Shown here: piece by piece, positions 35,142 to 44,136 of the stretch
Layout: each line of letters begins with the position of its first letter
Numbering within the stretch: the stretch's first letter is position 1
NCBI GenBank assembly: GCA_050249835.1
Contig: JBFWPT010000013.1
Coordinates: 7,639-71,638, forward strand
DNA: 64,000 nt
Direction of reading: 5' to 3'
Source of the DNA: Miltoncostaea sp050249835
GTDB lineage: Bacteria > Actinomycetota > Thermoleophilia > Miltoncostaeales > Miltoncostaeaceae
Position numbers and translations under genes: made by a program
The notes under the pieces: model-generated
Seen by the model: the letters and a program-made list of their open reading frames with translations, nothing else
What the model was told of the DNA's origin: nothing
The model's database searches: none

Positions 35142-37064
35142 TCAGTTGGCGCTCGCTCCGCCACCGCAGAATCGCACGTCGAAGCGGAAGTAAGCCGCCA
35201 TCGTCGAGCAGACCGCGGGGGCGGCCGCATTGGCGCCCTGCCCTCCCTGCTCGATCACCACGGCCACGACGATCTCGGGGTCCTGCGCCGGCGCGAAACC
35301 GACGTACCAGGAGTGGTCCACCCCCGTCTCGTTCTCTGCCGTGCCCGTCTTGCCGGCCACCCGGAAGCGCTCGGGCAGCGCACCGAACACGGCGGTCGAG
35401 GTCCCGTCGGGCGCGTTCGCCGCCGCCACGAGCCCATCGCGGAGCGTGTCGAGAACCTCCGGCGCGAGGTCGGCCGCCCGCGTGGGACGGGAACCCACCA
35501 ACGATCGAAGGGAGCGCCCCGTGGAGTCCTCCAGGCGACGGGCGATGGTGGGCGACACCACCGTGCCGCCATTGGCGATCGCGGCATAGGCGACCGCCAT
35601 CTGCAGGGGCGTCACGAGAAGGTTGCCCTGCCCGGTGGACATGTTGATCGAATCGCCGGGCTTCCATGTGCGGTCGAGTGGATCCGGGCTGTCCCGGAAG
35701 GCCGACAGCTTCCACGGGAGGTCGGGGACGACGCCCTCGTCGTCTCCACCGGGCAGATCGATGCCCGTCGGCGCGCCGAGGCCGAAGCGACGAGCCTCGT
35801 CCTGCAGGGCGGTGCGCGGCAGGTCGCGGTAGAAGCGATCACCGAGTTGGTAGTAGAAGGTGTCGCTCGACACCTCGAGGGCGCGTCGAGCGTCCACCTC
35901 TCCCCAGCTCCGGCTCTCGAAGCCTCGGAAGACCTGGCTGTACAGCTCGAGGGAACCGGGGGAGGGCAGGATGTCATCGGGGGCGAGGAAGCCCCGGCGC
36001 ATCGCGGCGGCCGTCGTGATGACCTTGAAGGTGGAGGCTGCCGGGTAGAGCCCTCCGACCGCCCGGTTCAGCAACGGCCGGCGCGGGTCGTCGAGGAGAC
36101 GATCCACCGCACCTGGTCGACCCTCCGAGAAGACGTCGGGCCGGTAGGAGGGGAACGAGGCGACCGCAAGCACCTCACCGGTCGCGGGATCGAGGGCCAC
36201 ACCTGCCCCGCCGGCCGGGCTGCCGCTCTGCGCGACCCGCTCGGCGAGCGCCTCGGTGAGAGCGGTCTGCGTCGGCAGATCTATCGCGAGCTGGAGCGTC
36301 CGGCCCTGGCGCGCCGGGCTCGAGGAGACGACGTCGCGGCTGATGGGTTCACCGGAAGCATCGACCTCGATCACCACCTCTCCAGGCGTCCCGGCGAGGA
36401 ACTGCTCGTACTGGGCCTCCAAGCCGCTGATGCCGACGGTCTCGTCCCCACGGTACCCCTGCGCGCGATAGTCGGCGATCGTCTCGGCGGTGATCGAGCC
36501 GGTGTAGCCGACCACATGCGCGAGCGAGTCTCCCGCGGGGTACTCCCTCGGAAAGGTGGCACGGAGGTCGATGCCGGGGAACTCACGGCGCCGCTCGGCG
36601 AGATAGCTGCGGGTCGCGGCATCGATGTCGTCGACGAGTACCACCGCTTCGAGCGGAGACCCCGTGGTCTCGCCGATCCTCCGGCTGAGGCTCGCCGGGG
36701 GGACTCTCAGGACGCGGGCGAGCCGACGGATCACGTCGGCGCGGTCGCCGTCCCGGAACCAGCGGGGCTGGGCGACCACGCTCGTGCCCTCGCGATTGAT
36801 CACCAGGGGGCGCCCCTCGCGATCGACGATCGCCCCACGGGGCGCCTCTTGGAGGACCGTGCGCAGACGATTCGCCTCGGCGCGCGCCGCGTACTGCTCC
36901 TCGGCGATCACCTGAAGGAACCACAGCCGGATCAGGAGGATCCCCAGCGCCCCGAACACCAATGCGCCGAGCGCGGCGATGCGGACCGCGCTCTCCGGCG
37001 TCAGCACGCGGCTCTGCCGCCCTCGTCCGGGAACCCGGCCGATCCGCCGCCTCGCGCCGATCAT
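35142..37064 (-). CDS. mrdA: Class B penicillin-binding protein 2 (elongation transpeptidase)
   Basis: The 640-aa protein has one N-terminal helix (about 27-50), a PBP dimerisation domain and a transpeptidase domain with STFK (serine about 343), SSD in VSSDTFYYQLGD and KTGTAE (about 571). It cross-links peptidoglycan in the elongation machinery. The SxN motif reads SSD, as in many PBP2 proteins. It lies in an operon with lgt and VanW and without its usual partners MreB or RodA. A cell-wall transpeptidase inside a mobile element is unusual. Confidence 0.88.
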   Translation of the reverse strand: MIGARRRIGRVPGRGRQSRVLTPESAVRIAALGALVFGALGILLIRLWFLQVIAEEQYAARAEANRLRTVLQEAPRGAIVDREGRPLVINREGTSVVAQPRWFRDGDRADVIRRLARVLRVPPASLSRRIGETTGSPLEAVVLVDDIDAATRSYLAERRREFPGIDLRATFPREYPAGDSLAHVVGYTGSITAETIADYRAQGYRGDETVGISGLEAQYEQFLAGTPGEVVIEVDASGEPISRDVVSSSPARQGRTLQLAIDLPTQTALTEALAERVAQSGSPAGGAGVALDPATGEVLAVASFPSYRPDVFSEGRPGAVDRLLDDPRRPLLNRAVGGLYPAASTFKVITTAAAMRRGFLAPDDILPSPGSLELYSQVFRGFESRSWGEVDARRALEVSSDTFYYQLGDRFYRDLPRTALQDEARRFGLGAPTGIDLPGGDDEGVVPDLPWKLSAFRDSPDPLDRTWKPGDSINMSTGQGNLLVTPLQMAVAYAAIANGGTVVSPTIARRLEDSTGRSLRSLVGSRPTRAADLAPEVLDTLRDGLVAAANAPDGTSTAVFGALPERFRVAGKTGTAENETGVDHSWYVGFAPAQDPEIVVAVVIEQGGQGANAAAPAVCSTMAAYFRFDVRFCGGGASAN

Positions 37065-37074
37065 CCGGCCTCCC

Positions 37075-37902
37075 TCATCGCGGCTGCGGGACGTCGACGC
37101 CCGCGGCGAGGAGAACCAGCCACACGACCGGGATGAGCAGAAGCTGGTGACCGAGGTACACCATCAGTGAATGCCGGGCGGGCGCCAGGAGTCGGCTGGG
37201 CACGGTGGAACGACCCGCGAGCCGGCCGGCGATCGGGCCGGGCACGCCGCCGGGGTAGAGGAGTCGCCCGAGACCGACGCCGATGAGCATGGGCCCGAGC
37301 CACGGCAGGAGGGGCCAGTAGTCGACGCTGCTCACGTCGGCCGGCCCGACGCCGATCGGCAGGAGCCACGCGGGACCGTCGAGACCCGAGACGGCGACGC
37401 CGGCTGCCACGACGGCCGTGCCGAGGACGATGTTCCAGGCACCGAGGCGGACGGTCGCGGCGGCGACCAGCATCGCCGCCGCGATGACGTGCAGGATCCC
37501 GAAGCGCACGTAGCGGTCCCCGAAGGCGACGCTCGTCGCCGCGGTGACGAGCAGCGCGGCGCCCAGGACGACGATGGCCCGGCGGGCATGCCGGGCAAGA
37601 CGGCCTCGCGCGCCGACCCCCCGGGCTTCGGCGCGGGCATCGGCCACGGAGAGGGAGAGGCCGGCGACGAGCAGGAACAGCGACCCGGTCGCCTCCGGAA
37701 GGGCTCCCCAGGCCCCCGTGAACGGGTCCGGTCCGAGCCCCGGAGACAGGAGCTCGATGTCGTAGACGGCGTGGTAGGTCACCATCATCGCGATCGCCAG
37801 GGTTCGGACGGCGTCGATCTCCCAGAGACGGGGCGGCGACCCGCCCGGCGCACGTGCAGTCGGTGTTGCGACGATGGAGGAGATCACCGGGCTCCCGGTC
37901 AC
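37075..37902 (-). CDS. DUF1624/heparan-acetyltransferase-like membrane protein
   Basis: The 275-aa protein begins RLWEIDAVRTLAIAMMVTYH, the signature of DUF1624 (YeiB/acyltransferase-3-like) proteins, followed by about seven more helices and a late MVYLGHQLLL. Such proteins transfer acyl groups to extracytoplasmic sugars or lipids. GTG 37902 overlaps the lgt stop (GTGA) and PBP2 starts 10 bp further, so all belong to one envelope operon. Confidence 0.8.
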   Translation of the reverse strand: MTGSPVISSIVATPTARAPGGSPPRLWEIDAVRTLAIAMMVTYHAVYDIELLSPGLGPDPFTGAWGALPEATGSLFLLVAGLSLSVADARAEARGVGARGRLARHARRAIVVLGAALLVTAATSVAFGDRYVRFGILHVIAAAMLVAAATVRLGAWNIVLGTAVVAAGVAVSGLDGPAWLLPIGVGPADVSSVDYWPLLPWLGPMLIGVGLGRLLYPGGVPGPIAGRLAGRSTVPSRLLAPARHSLMVYLGHQLLLIPVVWLVLLAAGVDVPQPR

Positions 37903-38696
37903 GGCGTGCCCCCGCTCGTGCCCAGACCCGGCCGCGCGCGGGCGTCGAGGATCCGGGTCGTCGCTGCGCCCACGGCTGCCACGGCGATCAGGGCGAGGCT
38001 CGTCCACTGCGCCTGTCTCAGGCCCAGCGCCACCGTCTCGACGTCGCTCACCCAGAAGAAGACCATCAGGCGCGCAAGGCTGTAGGCACCCAGCACGAGC
38101 CATAGGGCGTCCCCGGGTCGGCGCAGGCGGCGATGGACGGCGAGGACGGCGGCCGCGAGGACCGCGACCGCGACGATCTCGTAGAGGGCTCCCGAGTGGT
38201 AGGCGACTCCGACCTCCGGCACGTGGGCTGCAGCCTCCGTGTACGTCACGCCCCACGGAAGGTCGGTCGGCGGGCCGTAGTGCTCGCCGATGAGGAGATC
38301 GCCGATGCGCCCGACCGCCATCCCCGGCAGGAACGCCAGGGCGAGCACGTCGAGGTGGCGGAGGACCGGGCGACCCGTGAGGCGGAGGTAGAGCGCGATC
38401 GCCGGGAGGGCCGCGATCACGGTGCCGTAGAAGGCGAAGCCGGTCACGCCCTCCCGCCACGGTGTCGTGAGTGCCCCGGGATCCGTCTGGACCAGGTAGT
38501 AGAGGCGTGCTCCCACGAGGCCTGCGATCAGCCCGACGGCCGCCATGCCGATGACGGCATCCGCATCCCCTCCGCGCTGGCGGGCGAGGCGCTCGGCGAC
38601 CGCGATGCCGACCAGGAGTCCCACGGCGGTGAAGACCCCATGCCATGACAGGGTCAGGGGGCCGATGTCGAACGTCGGCGCGAGTCCGATGGTCAT
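37899..38696 (-). CDS. lgt: Prolipoprotein diacylglyceryl transferase
   Basis: The 265-aa protein has seven membrane helices with SWHGVF, GARLYYLV and the Lgt signature GRIGDLLIGEHYG. The usual GRxGNFxNxE reads GRIGDLLIGE here, so both asparagines are replaced (Asp and Gly). It attaches diacylglycerol to lipobox cysteines; local substrates could be the lipoproteins at 12453 and 48794. It heads the operon lgt-DUF1624-mrdA-vanW. A second lgt is expected on the chromosome since the enzyme is universal; that is inference. Confidence 0.85.
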   Translation of the reverse strand: MTIGLAPTFDIGPLTLSWHGVFTAVGLLVGIAVAERLARQRGGDADAVIGMAAVGLIAGLVGARLYYLVQTDPGALTTPWREGVTGFAFYGTVIAALPAIALYLRLTGRPVLRHLDVLALAFLPGMAVGRIGDLLIGEHYGPPTDLPWGVTYTEAAAHVPEVGVAYHSGALYEIVAVAVLAAAVLAVHRRLRRPGDALWLVLGAYSLARLMVFFWVSDVETVALGLRQAQWTSLALIAVAAVGAATTRILDARARPGLGTSGGTP

Positions 38697-38839
38697 GACG
38701 CTCCGGGCGATGAGCCGTCCTGCACGCCCGACGACGCTCGCACAGCGCCATGACGAACCTGTTGCGACGTGACGAGCTCAGCGGTCTGTGATCGACGGCG
38801 TGGCTGGACAGGCCCTCCGAGCGCCCGATCCCCTCCGCC

Positions 38840-38881
38840 GTCATCGGTCCGTCACAAGCATCCCGTCACCGGGCCTAGGCT
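38840..38881 (+). promoter_or_regulatory. Promoter with GTCAT-N6-GTCAC repeat and TAGGCT -10
   Basis: GTCAT (38840-38844) and GTCAC (38851-38855) have the 11-bp period, a third GTCAC lies at 38865-38869, and TAGGCT (38876-38881) is a good actinobacterial -10. A GTG codon follows at 38888, fitting a leaderless message. The 140 bp before it hold the minus-strand lgt promoter; a degenerate GTCAT half-site is present there. Confidence 0.55.
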
Positions 38882-38887
38882 CAACCC

Positions 38888-39037
38888 GTGACCATCCATG
38901 CTCGGCGTCGACGCGCGCGGCGACACGGCCGAGGAGGAGCACCCACGCCCGTAGTGGTCAGACAGCGCCCTGCTGGCATCGGTCAGCTCGACCTGGGTGG
39001 CGACGACCTCGTGGCCACGCAAGCCCGGAGGCCGTGA
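38888..39037 (+). CDS. Small Arg-rich protein, probable leaderless gene
   Basis: A 49-codon frame starts with GTG 6 bp after the TAGGCT -10 and ends in a TGATG overlap with the next gene. The product begins MTIHARRRRARR and is strongly basic, then turns neutral. It could be a leader peptide controlling the next gene or a small nucleic-acid-binding protein. Evidence is the promoter position and exact coupling, not homology. Confidence 0.4.
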   Translation: MTIHARRRRARRHGRGGAPTPVVVRQRPAGIGQLDLGGDDLVATQARRP

Positions 39038-39672
39038 TGAGGAGGCAGCGACCAGTCGTGCTGTTCCAGGTGGACCTCTACGGCGGCTCGGGCATGGCCG
39101 TCGATATCGAGCCCGTCCGCCATCGCTGGCCGGAGCGTGAGGAGCTCGATCGGCTCAGCCTGCCCGTGTGCCTGGCCGCCCTGACCCTGCGGAGTACCGC
39201 GACGTCTCTCGTGCCACGCGTCAGGCACCTCCTGATGCGCACGGCCGCGGCCATCGTCGGGCCGACCCCCCCTCCGGAGGAGGGGTCGTGGACCGAGGCC
39301 GTCGCAGGTCGTCGGATGGTCCCCGAGGCCTCACCCGGCCAGCCGCGGATCGTCGCACGGTTGCTGGAGGGACGCGGTGGCATGCGGGTGAAGGTGAGAG
39401 GGGAGCCGCCCACGTCGCTGGCTCTCGCGTCCTGCACCGCCGCGGTCGCCGGGGTCGCCCTCGACGAGACGGCCGCCGACTTGCAGCTCGCGGCGGCGCT
39501 CGCACTCGAGGGAGTGCTCGTCTGGTTCCGCCGTCGTGAATCCCACGGGGCGACCCTGCAGCAGGCCGCAAGCCACGGCTTCGCATACGCGCACGACCGG
39601 ATGGTCGATGCCGACCGCGTCCCACCTGAGGCGCTACGACGCGCCGCCGGACGCGCCGAGACGACCTCCTGA
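39037..39672 (+). CDS. Hypothetical protein
   Basis: The 211-aa soluble protein starts at ATG 39037 with GGAGG just upstream. It is rich in Ala, Arg and Val with no signal peptide or membrane helix. I see no known motif. Its promoter carries the cargo-wide direct repeat, so it may belong to the same regulon. It converges on a membrane protein gene at 39745. Confidence 0.65.
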   Translation: MRRQRPVVLFQVDLYGGSGMAVDIEPVRHRWPEREELDRLSLPVCLAALTLRSTATSLVPRVRHLLMRTAAAIVGPTPPPEEGSWTEAVAGRRMVPEASPGQPRIVARLLEGRGGMRVKVRGEPPTSLALASCTAAVAGVALDETAADLQLAAALALEGVLVWFRRRESHGATLQQAASHGFAYAHDRMVDADRVPPEALRRAAGRAETTS

Positions 39673-39744
39673 CCCTTCAGACGAGTGACGCGTGCCGGCG
39701 CGAGAGGCGGCGGCGACGCGGGACTCTGAATCGCGGCCTCCCGG

Positions 39745-40347
39745 TCAGCCGCCGGCGGATCCCTCCGCCCCCGCCACGGCGGGCCGGAGCACCCCCCCGA
39801 TCGTGAGCAGCACGATCAGCCCGATGCCGATCAGGAGGAAGACCACTCCGGTCGCGATCGAGAAGAGGGCGACCTGCTCGCCGACGAAGGCGAGCTCGAG
39901 GCCCGTCGCCAGCGCCCGCTGGGTGACCCACAGGTCGCGCGCCGGGTTCGTCACCGGCCGGCCGGTCTGGGGATCCGTCGCGGCCTCGCTCTCGTTGAAG
40001 ACGTCGTTGCCGTCCTCGTCCAGGTAGCGGCCCATCTCCGAGAATGTCCTGCCCCCCGTGCCCTCGAGGGCGTGGACGCGCATCCAGTCGGCGAAGCAGC
40101 GCGCCTCGGCGCCCGTGGTGATCGGCTCGTCCGCGACGTCGCACGACGGGACGTCCTCGATGTCGCCCTCGAAGGTCGCCGGGCTCATGTCCGGGGTGCC
40201 GACGATCTGCTCCCGGTCGATCGTGTCGTGGACCTCGCTGCGCGCGGACGCGCCCTGCCAGATCCAGATCACGCCGAGGATGATCAGGAGCGCGCCGGCG
40301 GCGATGCCGCCGATCCAGAACGTCCTCCGGAGCGTCAGGTTGTCCAC
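39745..40347 (-). CDS. Two-helix membrane protein with an extracytoplasmic acidic domain
   Basis: The 200-aa protein has a helix near the N-terminus (about 10-30), an acidic loop of about 125 residues containing two cysteines (PSCDVADE and ARCFADWM), and a C-terminal helix (about 160-185). The loop probably lies outside the membrane with a disulfide. GTG 40347 follows a GAGGAGGAG ribosome site. I do not recognise the family. It diverges from the SHOCT gene. Confidence 0.7.
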   Translation of the reverse strand: MDNLTLRRTFWIGGIAAGALLIILGVIWIWQGASARSEVHDTIDREQIVGTPDMSPATFEGDIEDVPSCDVADEPITTGAEARCFADWMRVHALEGTGGRTFSEMGRYLDEDGNDVFNESEAATDPQTGRPVTNPARDLWVTQRALATGLELAFVGEQVALFSIATGVVFLLIGIGLIVLLTIGGVLRPAVAGAEGSAGG

Positions 40348-40478
40348 GGCTCCTCCTCTCTCGAATGCAGAGCACGGCGTGCACCGTGTGGCGGTCCGAT
40401 GATCGGAGCGGGCGCGCCGAGGGTCGGCGGTGACGACCCGCAACCCGGTTGCGGGTCTCTACGGCTCTCTGGGGTGCT

Positions 40479-40494
40479 GTCACGGGTTCGTCAC
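40479..40494 (+). promoter_or_regulatory. GTCAC-N6-GTCAC direct repeat
   Basis: GTCAC at 40479-40483 and 40490-40494 with spacer GGGTTC. A weak CAGGAT -10-like element lies at 40505-40510. It points to the SHOCT gene at 40615, leaving a leader of about 100 nt. Confidence 0.55.
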
Positions 40495-40614
40495 GAACGC
40501 GGCGCAGGATCCGGGTCACGACTCGGTGAGCGTTGCAAGTGAACGGCCGCCGAAACCTTCATGTCCGCGCAGCCGGTCGGAGCCGCCTTCACCGGTCTCC
40601 AGAAAGGACGGACC

Positions 40615-40878
40615 ATGTACGGCGACTATGGTCACAACGGCGATTGGGGATGGGGCGGGTGGCTCGTGATGAGCCTGACGATGCTCGCGTTCCTGGCCCT
40701 CGTGGCCTGGGGCGTCTTCCTCGTCTGGCGGAGCACCGCCCATCCGCACCATTCGGATCAGAGCCGTCCGTCGAGCGACCGGCCCTCCCCGCAGGAGATC
40801 CTCGCCGAGCGCTTCGCCCGAGGTGAGATCGACGCCGAGGAGTACCGCGCGAGGCTTGCGGCACTGGTGTCCGAGTAG
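40615..40878 (+). CDS. Small membrane protein with SHOCT domain
   Basis: The 87-aa protein has one membrane helix (about 15-38), a His/Ser linker, and a C-terminal SHOCT motif (SPQEILAERFARGEIDAEEY). SHOCT segments occur at the ends of many membrane and secreted proteins and are thought to mediate oligomerisation. Proteins of this shape are frequent near copper genes in actinobacteria. A ribosome site AAAGGA lies at 40603-40608. Confidence 0.82.
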   Translation: MYGDYGHNGDWGWGGWLVMSLTMLAFLALVAWGVFLVWRSTAHPHHSDQSRPSSDRPSPQEILAERFARGEIDAEEYRARLAALVSE

Positions 40879-41419
40879 GGGCGGCCTCGATCAAGCGCGA
40901 CCCCTCGACCGCGGATCTCGGTCGGGGGCGAGGCTCTGGCGGATCCGGCCCGAGCTACGGGTTCCAACTGGCGCACGCCGTTGAGGAGTCACACCGCGCG
41001 CACGGCACATCGACGAGGAGCATCCATCCCGCCGAGGCGGGTCTGCAGTTGGAGCGACTGTCGCAGGTGATCGACGAGGTCCGGTCGATCTCACTCCGTA
41101 TCCGTCGACGTTCTACGTCGCCGCTCCGGCGAGGGCGCTGTCGTTGGCCACCGCCATCCCCTTCGTGGTGGGCGCGGCGGGATATGGGCCCGAGGCGCAG
41201 GCCGGCGCGACCGAGTCGGCGTCGTCGCTGGACCTGCCTGCCACGACGATCGGCGCAGCATCCGCCATGCCGCGCGCCCGTGACGAGATACTCTGAGGTC
41301 TTACCGGCGCCATCACGGGCTCTCCGGTCGTGGGCAGACCCAGGCGTCGTGAGGACGCCCGATTAGATGGGACGCACCGGCAACGCGGGCGCCGGGCGGG
41401 GCCGGTCGCCACGCCCGTC
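40879..41419. other. Gene-free stretch upstream of the CPD ATPase
   Basis: About 540 bp without a confident gene. A plus-strand frame at about 41080-41300 reads like an Ala-rich exported peptide ending MPRARDEIL, but it has no start codon or ribosome site, so it may be a relic. Nothing else is recognised. Confidence 0.35.
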
Positions 41420-41451
41420 GTCACAGGACCGTCATATCCTCCGGAGAGAAT
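41420..41451 (+). promoter_or_regulatory. Promoter with GTCAC-N6-GTCAT repeat
   Basis: GTCAC (41420-41424) and GTCAT (41431-41435) with spacer AGGACC; a GAGAAT -10-like element lies at 41446-41451. The ATPase start is about 170 bp downstream, so a long leader would result. Confidence 0.5.
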
Positions 41452-41622
41452 GCCGCTGGGAGCCGTTCAGCGGCGCGGCGCGCTGGGAGGTCGGAGCATT
41501 CGGAACCCTGTAGACGCAGATTGGTACCGACGCACCGCGCTGCACGGCCGGCAGGGGGACGACGCCGCCGGCGAAACGCAGCGCTTCCCGCCGCGCCCGC
41601 CCCTCGAAAGCGCTGTCTGGCG

Positions 41623-44115
41623 ATGAGCGCCGATGCTGCAACCGTCGTGCTTGAGGTCGCCGGAGTGCATTGGGCGTCGTCCAAGTCCGTTGCCGAATCG
41701 GTCCTGACCCGGCGCCCAGGGGTCGTATCGGTCGAGGTCAACCCCGTCGCGCAGACGGCGAACGTCCGCTTCGATCCCGCGCAGACGTCGGTTGCCGAGC
41801 TGACGCGTTGGGTTCGCGACTGCGGCTACCACTGCGCCGGACGATCGGTGCCGCTCCACATCTGCGAACCGATGTCGGAGCCGGTGCCAGCGATCGAGGA
41901 ACCAAGCGACCCCGACGCGATCGGACACACGCCCGAACACGCCCATCGCCGCCCGGCGGAGGAGACCCTGGTCGGTGCGCTCGAGGGGCCGGCCCCGGAC
42001 GGATCCCGCTCCCCCCAGGAGGTCATGGGCCACGGCGGACACCACGGCGGCATGTCGATGGACGCCATGGTGCGAGACATGCGGAACCGCTTCCTGGTCG
42101 CCGCCATCCTCTCGATCCCAATCCTTCTCTGGTCACCGATCGGCCGGGATGTCCTCGGCTTCGACGCGGCTGTCCCGTTCGGCCTGCGAGACGACGTCTT
42201 CTCGCTGCTCCTCTCGCTCCCGGTCATCTTCTACTCGGCCTGGATCTTCTTCGACGGGGCCGTCAGAGCCCTCAGAGCCCGCACCCTGGACATGATGGTG
42301 CTCGTGGCGGTGGCGGTCGGCGCCGGCTGGCTCTACAGCGTGGGGGTCACGCTCAGCGGGGGCGGAGAGGTCTTCTACGAGGCGGCCACCGTCCTGACCG
42401 CGTTCGTCCTGCTCGGCCATTGGTTCGAGATGCGGGCCAGGGGCGGGGCGAACGACGCCATCCGGGCCCTTCTGGAGCTGGCGCCGCCCATGGCCGTGGT
42501 CATCCGAGCCGGTGAACCGGTCGAGGTGCCCACCGGAGACGTCGTGGCGGGAGACCTGATGCTCATACGCCCGGGCGCGAAGGTGCCGGCCGACGGCGTC
42601 GTCGAGGACGGGGAGTCCGAGATCGACGAGTCGCTCGTCACGGGCGAGAGCATTCCCGTGGCGAAGACGCCCGGTGCGGAGGTGATCGGTGGGTCGGTCA
42701 ACACGACCGGCACCCTGCGCGTACGTGCAACCCGAGTCGGCGCCGACACCGCACTGGCTCAGATCGTCGCCCTCGTCCAGGAGGCCCAGAACTCCAAGGC
42801 GCCCGGTCAGCGCCTGGCCGACCGGGCGGCCTTCTGGCTCGTGTTCGTCGCCCTCCTCGGGGGCCTGGGCACCTTCCTGGCATGGCTTGCCGTCGGCCGG
42901 TCGGTCGAGGAGGCGCTGCTGTTCGCGATCACCGTCGTGGTGGTGACCTGTCCCGATGCGCTCGGGCTCGCGACACCCACGGCCATCATGGTCGGCTCCG
43001 GCCTGGGCGCCAACCGGGGGGTCCTCTTCAAGAACGCCGCGGCCCTGGAGATGTCGGCACGGATCGACACCGTCGTGATGGACAAGACGGGCACGCTGAC
43101 GAAGGGCGAACCGGAGGTCACCGACATCGTCGTGGAGGGCATCTCGACGGAAGAGCTGCTCGCCCTGGTCGCGGCCGTCGAACGCGACTCGGAGCACCCC
43201 CTTGCCGCCGCCATCGTGCGACGCGCCACCGAGGCCGGGGTCGAGCGACTCGACGCCGGCGGCTTCCTCAACGTCCCCGGCCACGGCGCGGGGGCCGAGG
43301 TCGGGGGGCGGCGGGTGGTCGTCGGGAACCGACGGCTGATGGCGCAGGAGGCCGTGGAGCTCGGTGACCTGGCGGGACGGCGCGACGAGCTCGCGGCCGC
43401 AGGTCGCACCGCCGTCTTCGTCGCCGTCGATGGTCGCGCCGCCGGCGTGATCGCGCTGGCGGACGCGCCGAGGGAGACCGCGGCGGTGGCGGTGGCGGCG
43501 CTTCACGAGGCCGGGGTGGAGGTCGTGATGCTGACCGGCGACAACGAGGCGACCGCTCGGCGTATCGCGTCCCTCCTCGGGATCGACACGGTCATCGCCG
43601 AGGTCCTGCCGGAGGACAAGTCGGCGAAGATCGCCGAGCTGAGGCGGGCGGGCAGGCGCGTCGCGATGGTGGGCGACGGCGTCAACGACGCCCCGGCGCT
43701 CGCTCAGGCGGATCTCGGCATCGCCATCGGGGCGGGGACCGACGTGGCGATCGAGACCGCCGATGTCGTGCTGATGCGGTCGGACCCTCTGGACGTGCCG
43801 ATCGCGCTGAGGATTGGCAGGGGGACCCTCCGCAAGATGCGGCAGAACCTCGGGTGGGCGATCGGCTACAACGCGATCGCGCTACCGATCGCGGCAGGCG
43901 TCTTCGAGCCGTCCCTCGACCTGGTTCTCCGCCCCGAGATCGCCGCCTTGTCGATGTCGGGGTCCAGCTTCCTCGTGGCCTTCAACGCCCTGCTGCTCAA
44001 GCGGCTGTCGCTCCCCGAGGCCCCGGTCGCTTCCGAGCACGCGCCGTGGACGGCCGCGCCCTCACCTCGCGCCGTCGCCCGGCCGTCAGGGCGCGAGGGC
44101 TCCGAAGGGGCTTGA
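41623..44115 (+). CDS. P1B-type ATPase with CPD membrane motif and cysteine-free HMA domain
   Basis: The 830-aa protein has the P-type core: LVTGESIPV, D487 in DKTGTLTKGE, GDGVNDAPALAQ and about eight membrane helices. The N-terminal HMA fold (about 8-70) reads GVHWASSKS where GMTCASC is expected, so its metal cysteines are gone. The membrane motif is TCPDALGLATPTA (C443-P444-D445) instead of CPC. A His/Met linker, MGHGGHHGGMSMDAM, precedes helix 1. It resembles CopA/CopB-like pumps, but its metal is uncertain. Confidence 0.85.
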   Translation: MSADAATVVLEVAGVHWASSKSVAESVLTRRPGVVSVEVNPVAQTANVRFDPAQTSVAELTRWVRDCGYHCAGRSVPLHICEPMSEPVPAIEEPSDPDAIGHTPEHAHRRPAEETLVGALEGPAPDGSRSPQEVMGHGGHHGGMSMDAMVRDMRNRFLVAAILSIPILLWSPIGRDVLGFDAAVPFGLRDDVFSLLLSLPVIFYSAWIFFDGAVRALRARTLDMMVLVAVAVGAGWLYSVGVTLSGGGEVFYEAATVLTAFVLLGHWFEMRARGGANDAIRALLELAPPMAVVIRAGEPVEVPTGDVVAGDLMLIRPGAKVPADGVVEDGESEIDESLVTGESIPVAKTPGAEVIGGSVNTTGTLRVRATRVGADTALAQIVALVQEAQNSKAPGQRLADRAAFWLVFVALLGGLGTFLAWLAVGRSVEEALLFAITVVVVTCPDALGLATPTAIMVGSGLGANRGVLFKNAAALEMSARIDTVVMDKTGTLTKGEPEVTDIVVEGISTEELLALVAAVERDSEHPLAAAIVRRATEAGVERLDAGGFLNVPGHGAGAEVGGRRVVVGNRRLMAQEAVELGDLAGRRDELAAAGRTAVFVAVDGRAAGVIALADAPRETAAVAVAALHEAGVEVVMLTGDNEATARRIASLLGIDTVIAEVLPEDKSAKIAELRRAGRRVAMVGDGVNDAPALAQADLGIAIGAGTDVAIETADVVLMRSDPLDVPIALRIGRGTLRKMRQNLGWAIGYNAIALPIAAGVFEPSLDLVLRPEIAALSMSGSSFLVAFNALLLKRLSLPEAPVASEHAPWTAAPSPRAVARPSGREGSEGA

Positions 44116-44136
44116 GCCCGGCGGCGATCACGATCG

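Noticed and set aside
41080..41300. Plus-strand Ala-rich frame ending in MPRARDEIL
   Set aside because: No start codon or ribosome site; kept only as a possible relic.
40879..41419. Transposon remnant in the large gap before the CPD ATPase
   Set aside because: No inverted ends, target duplication or transposase-like frame is visible.
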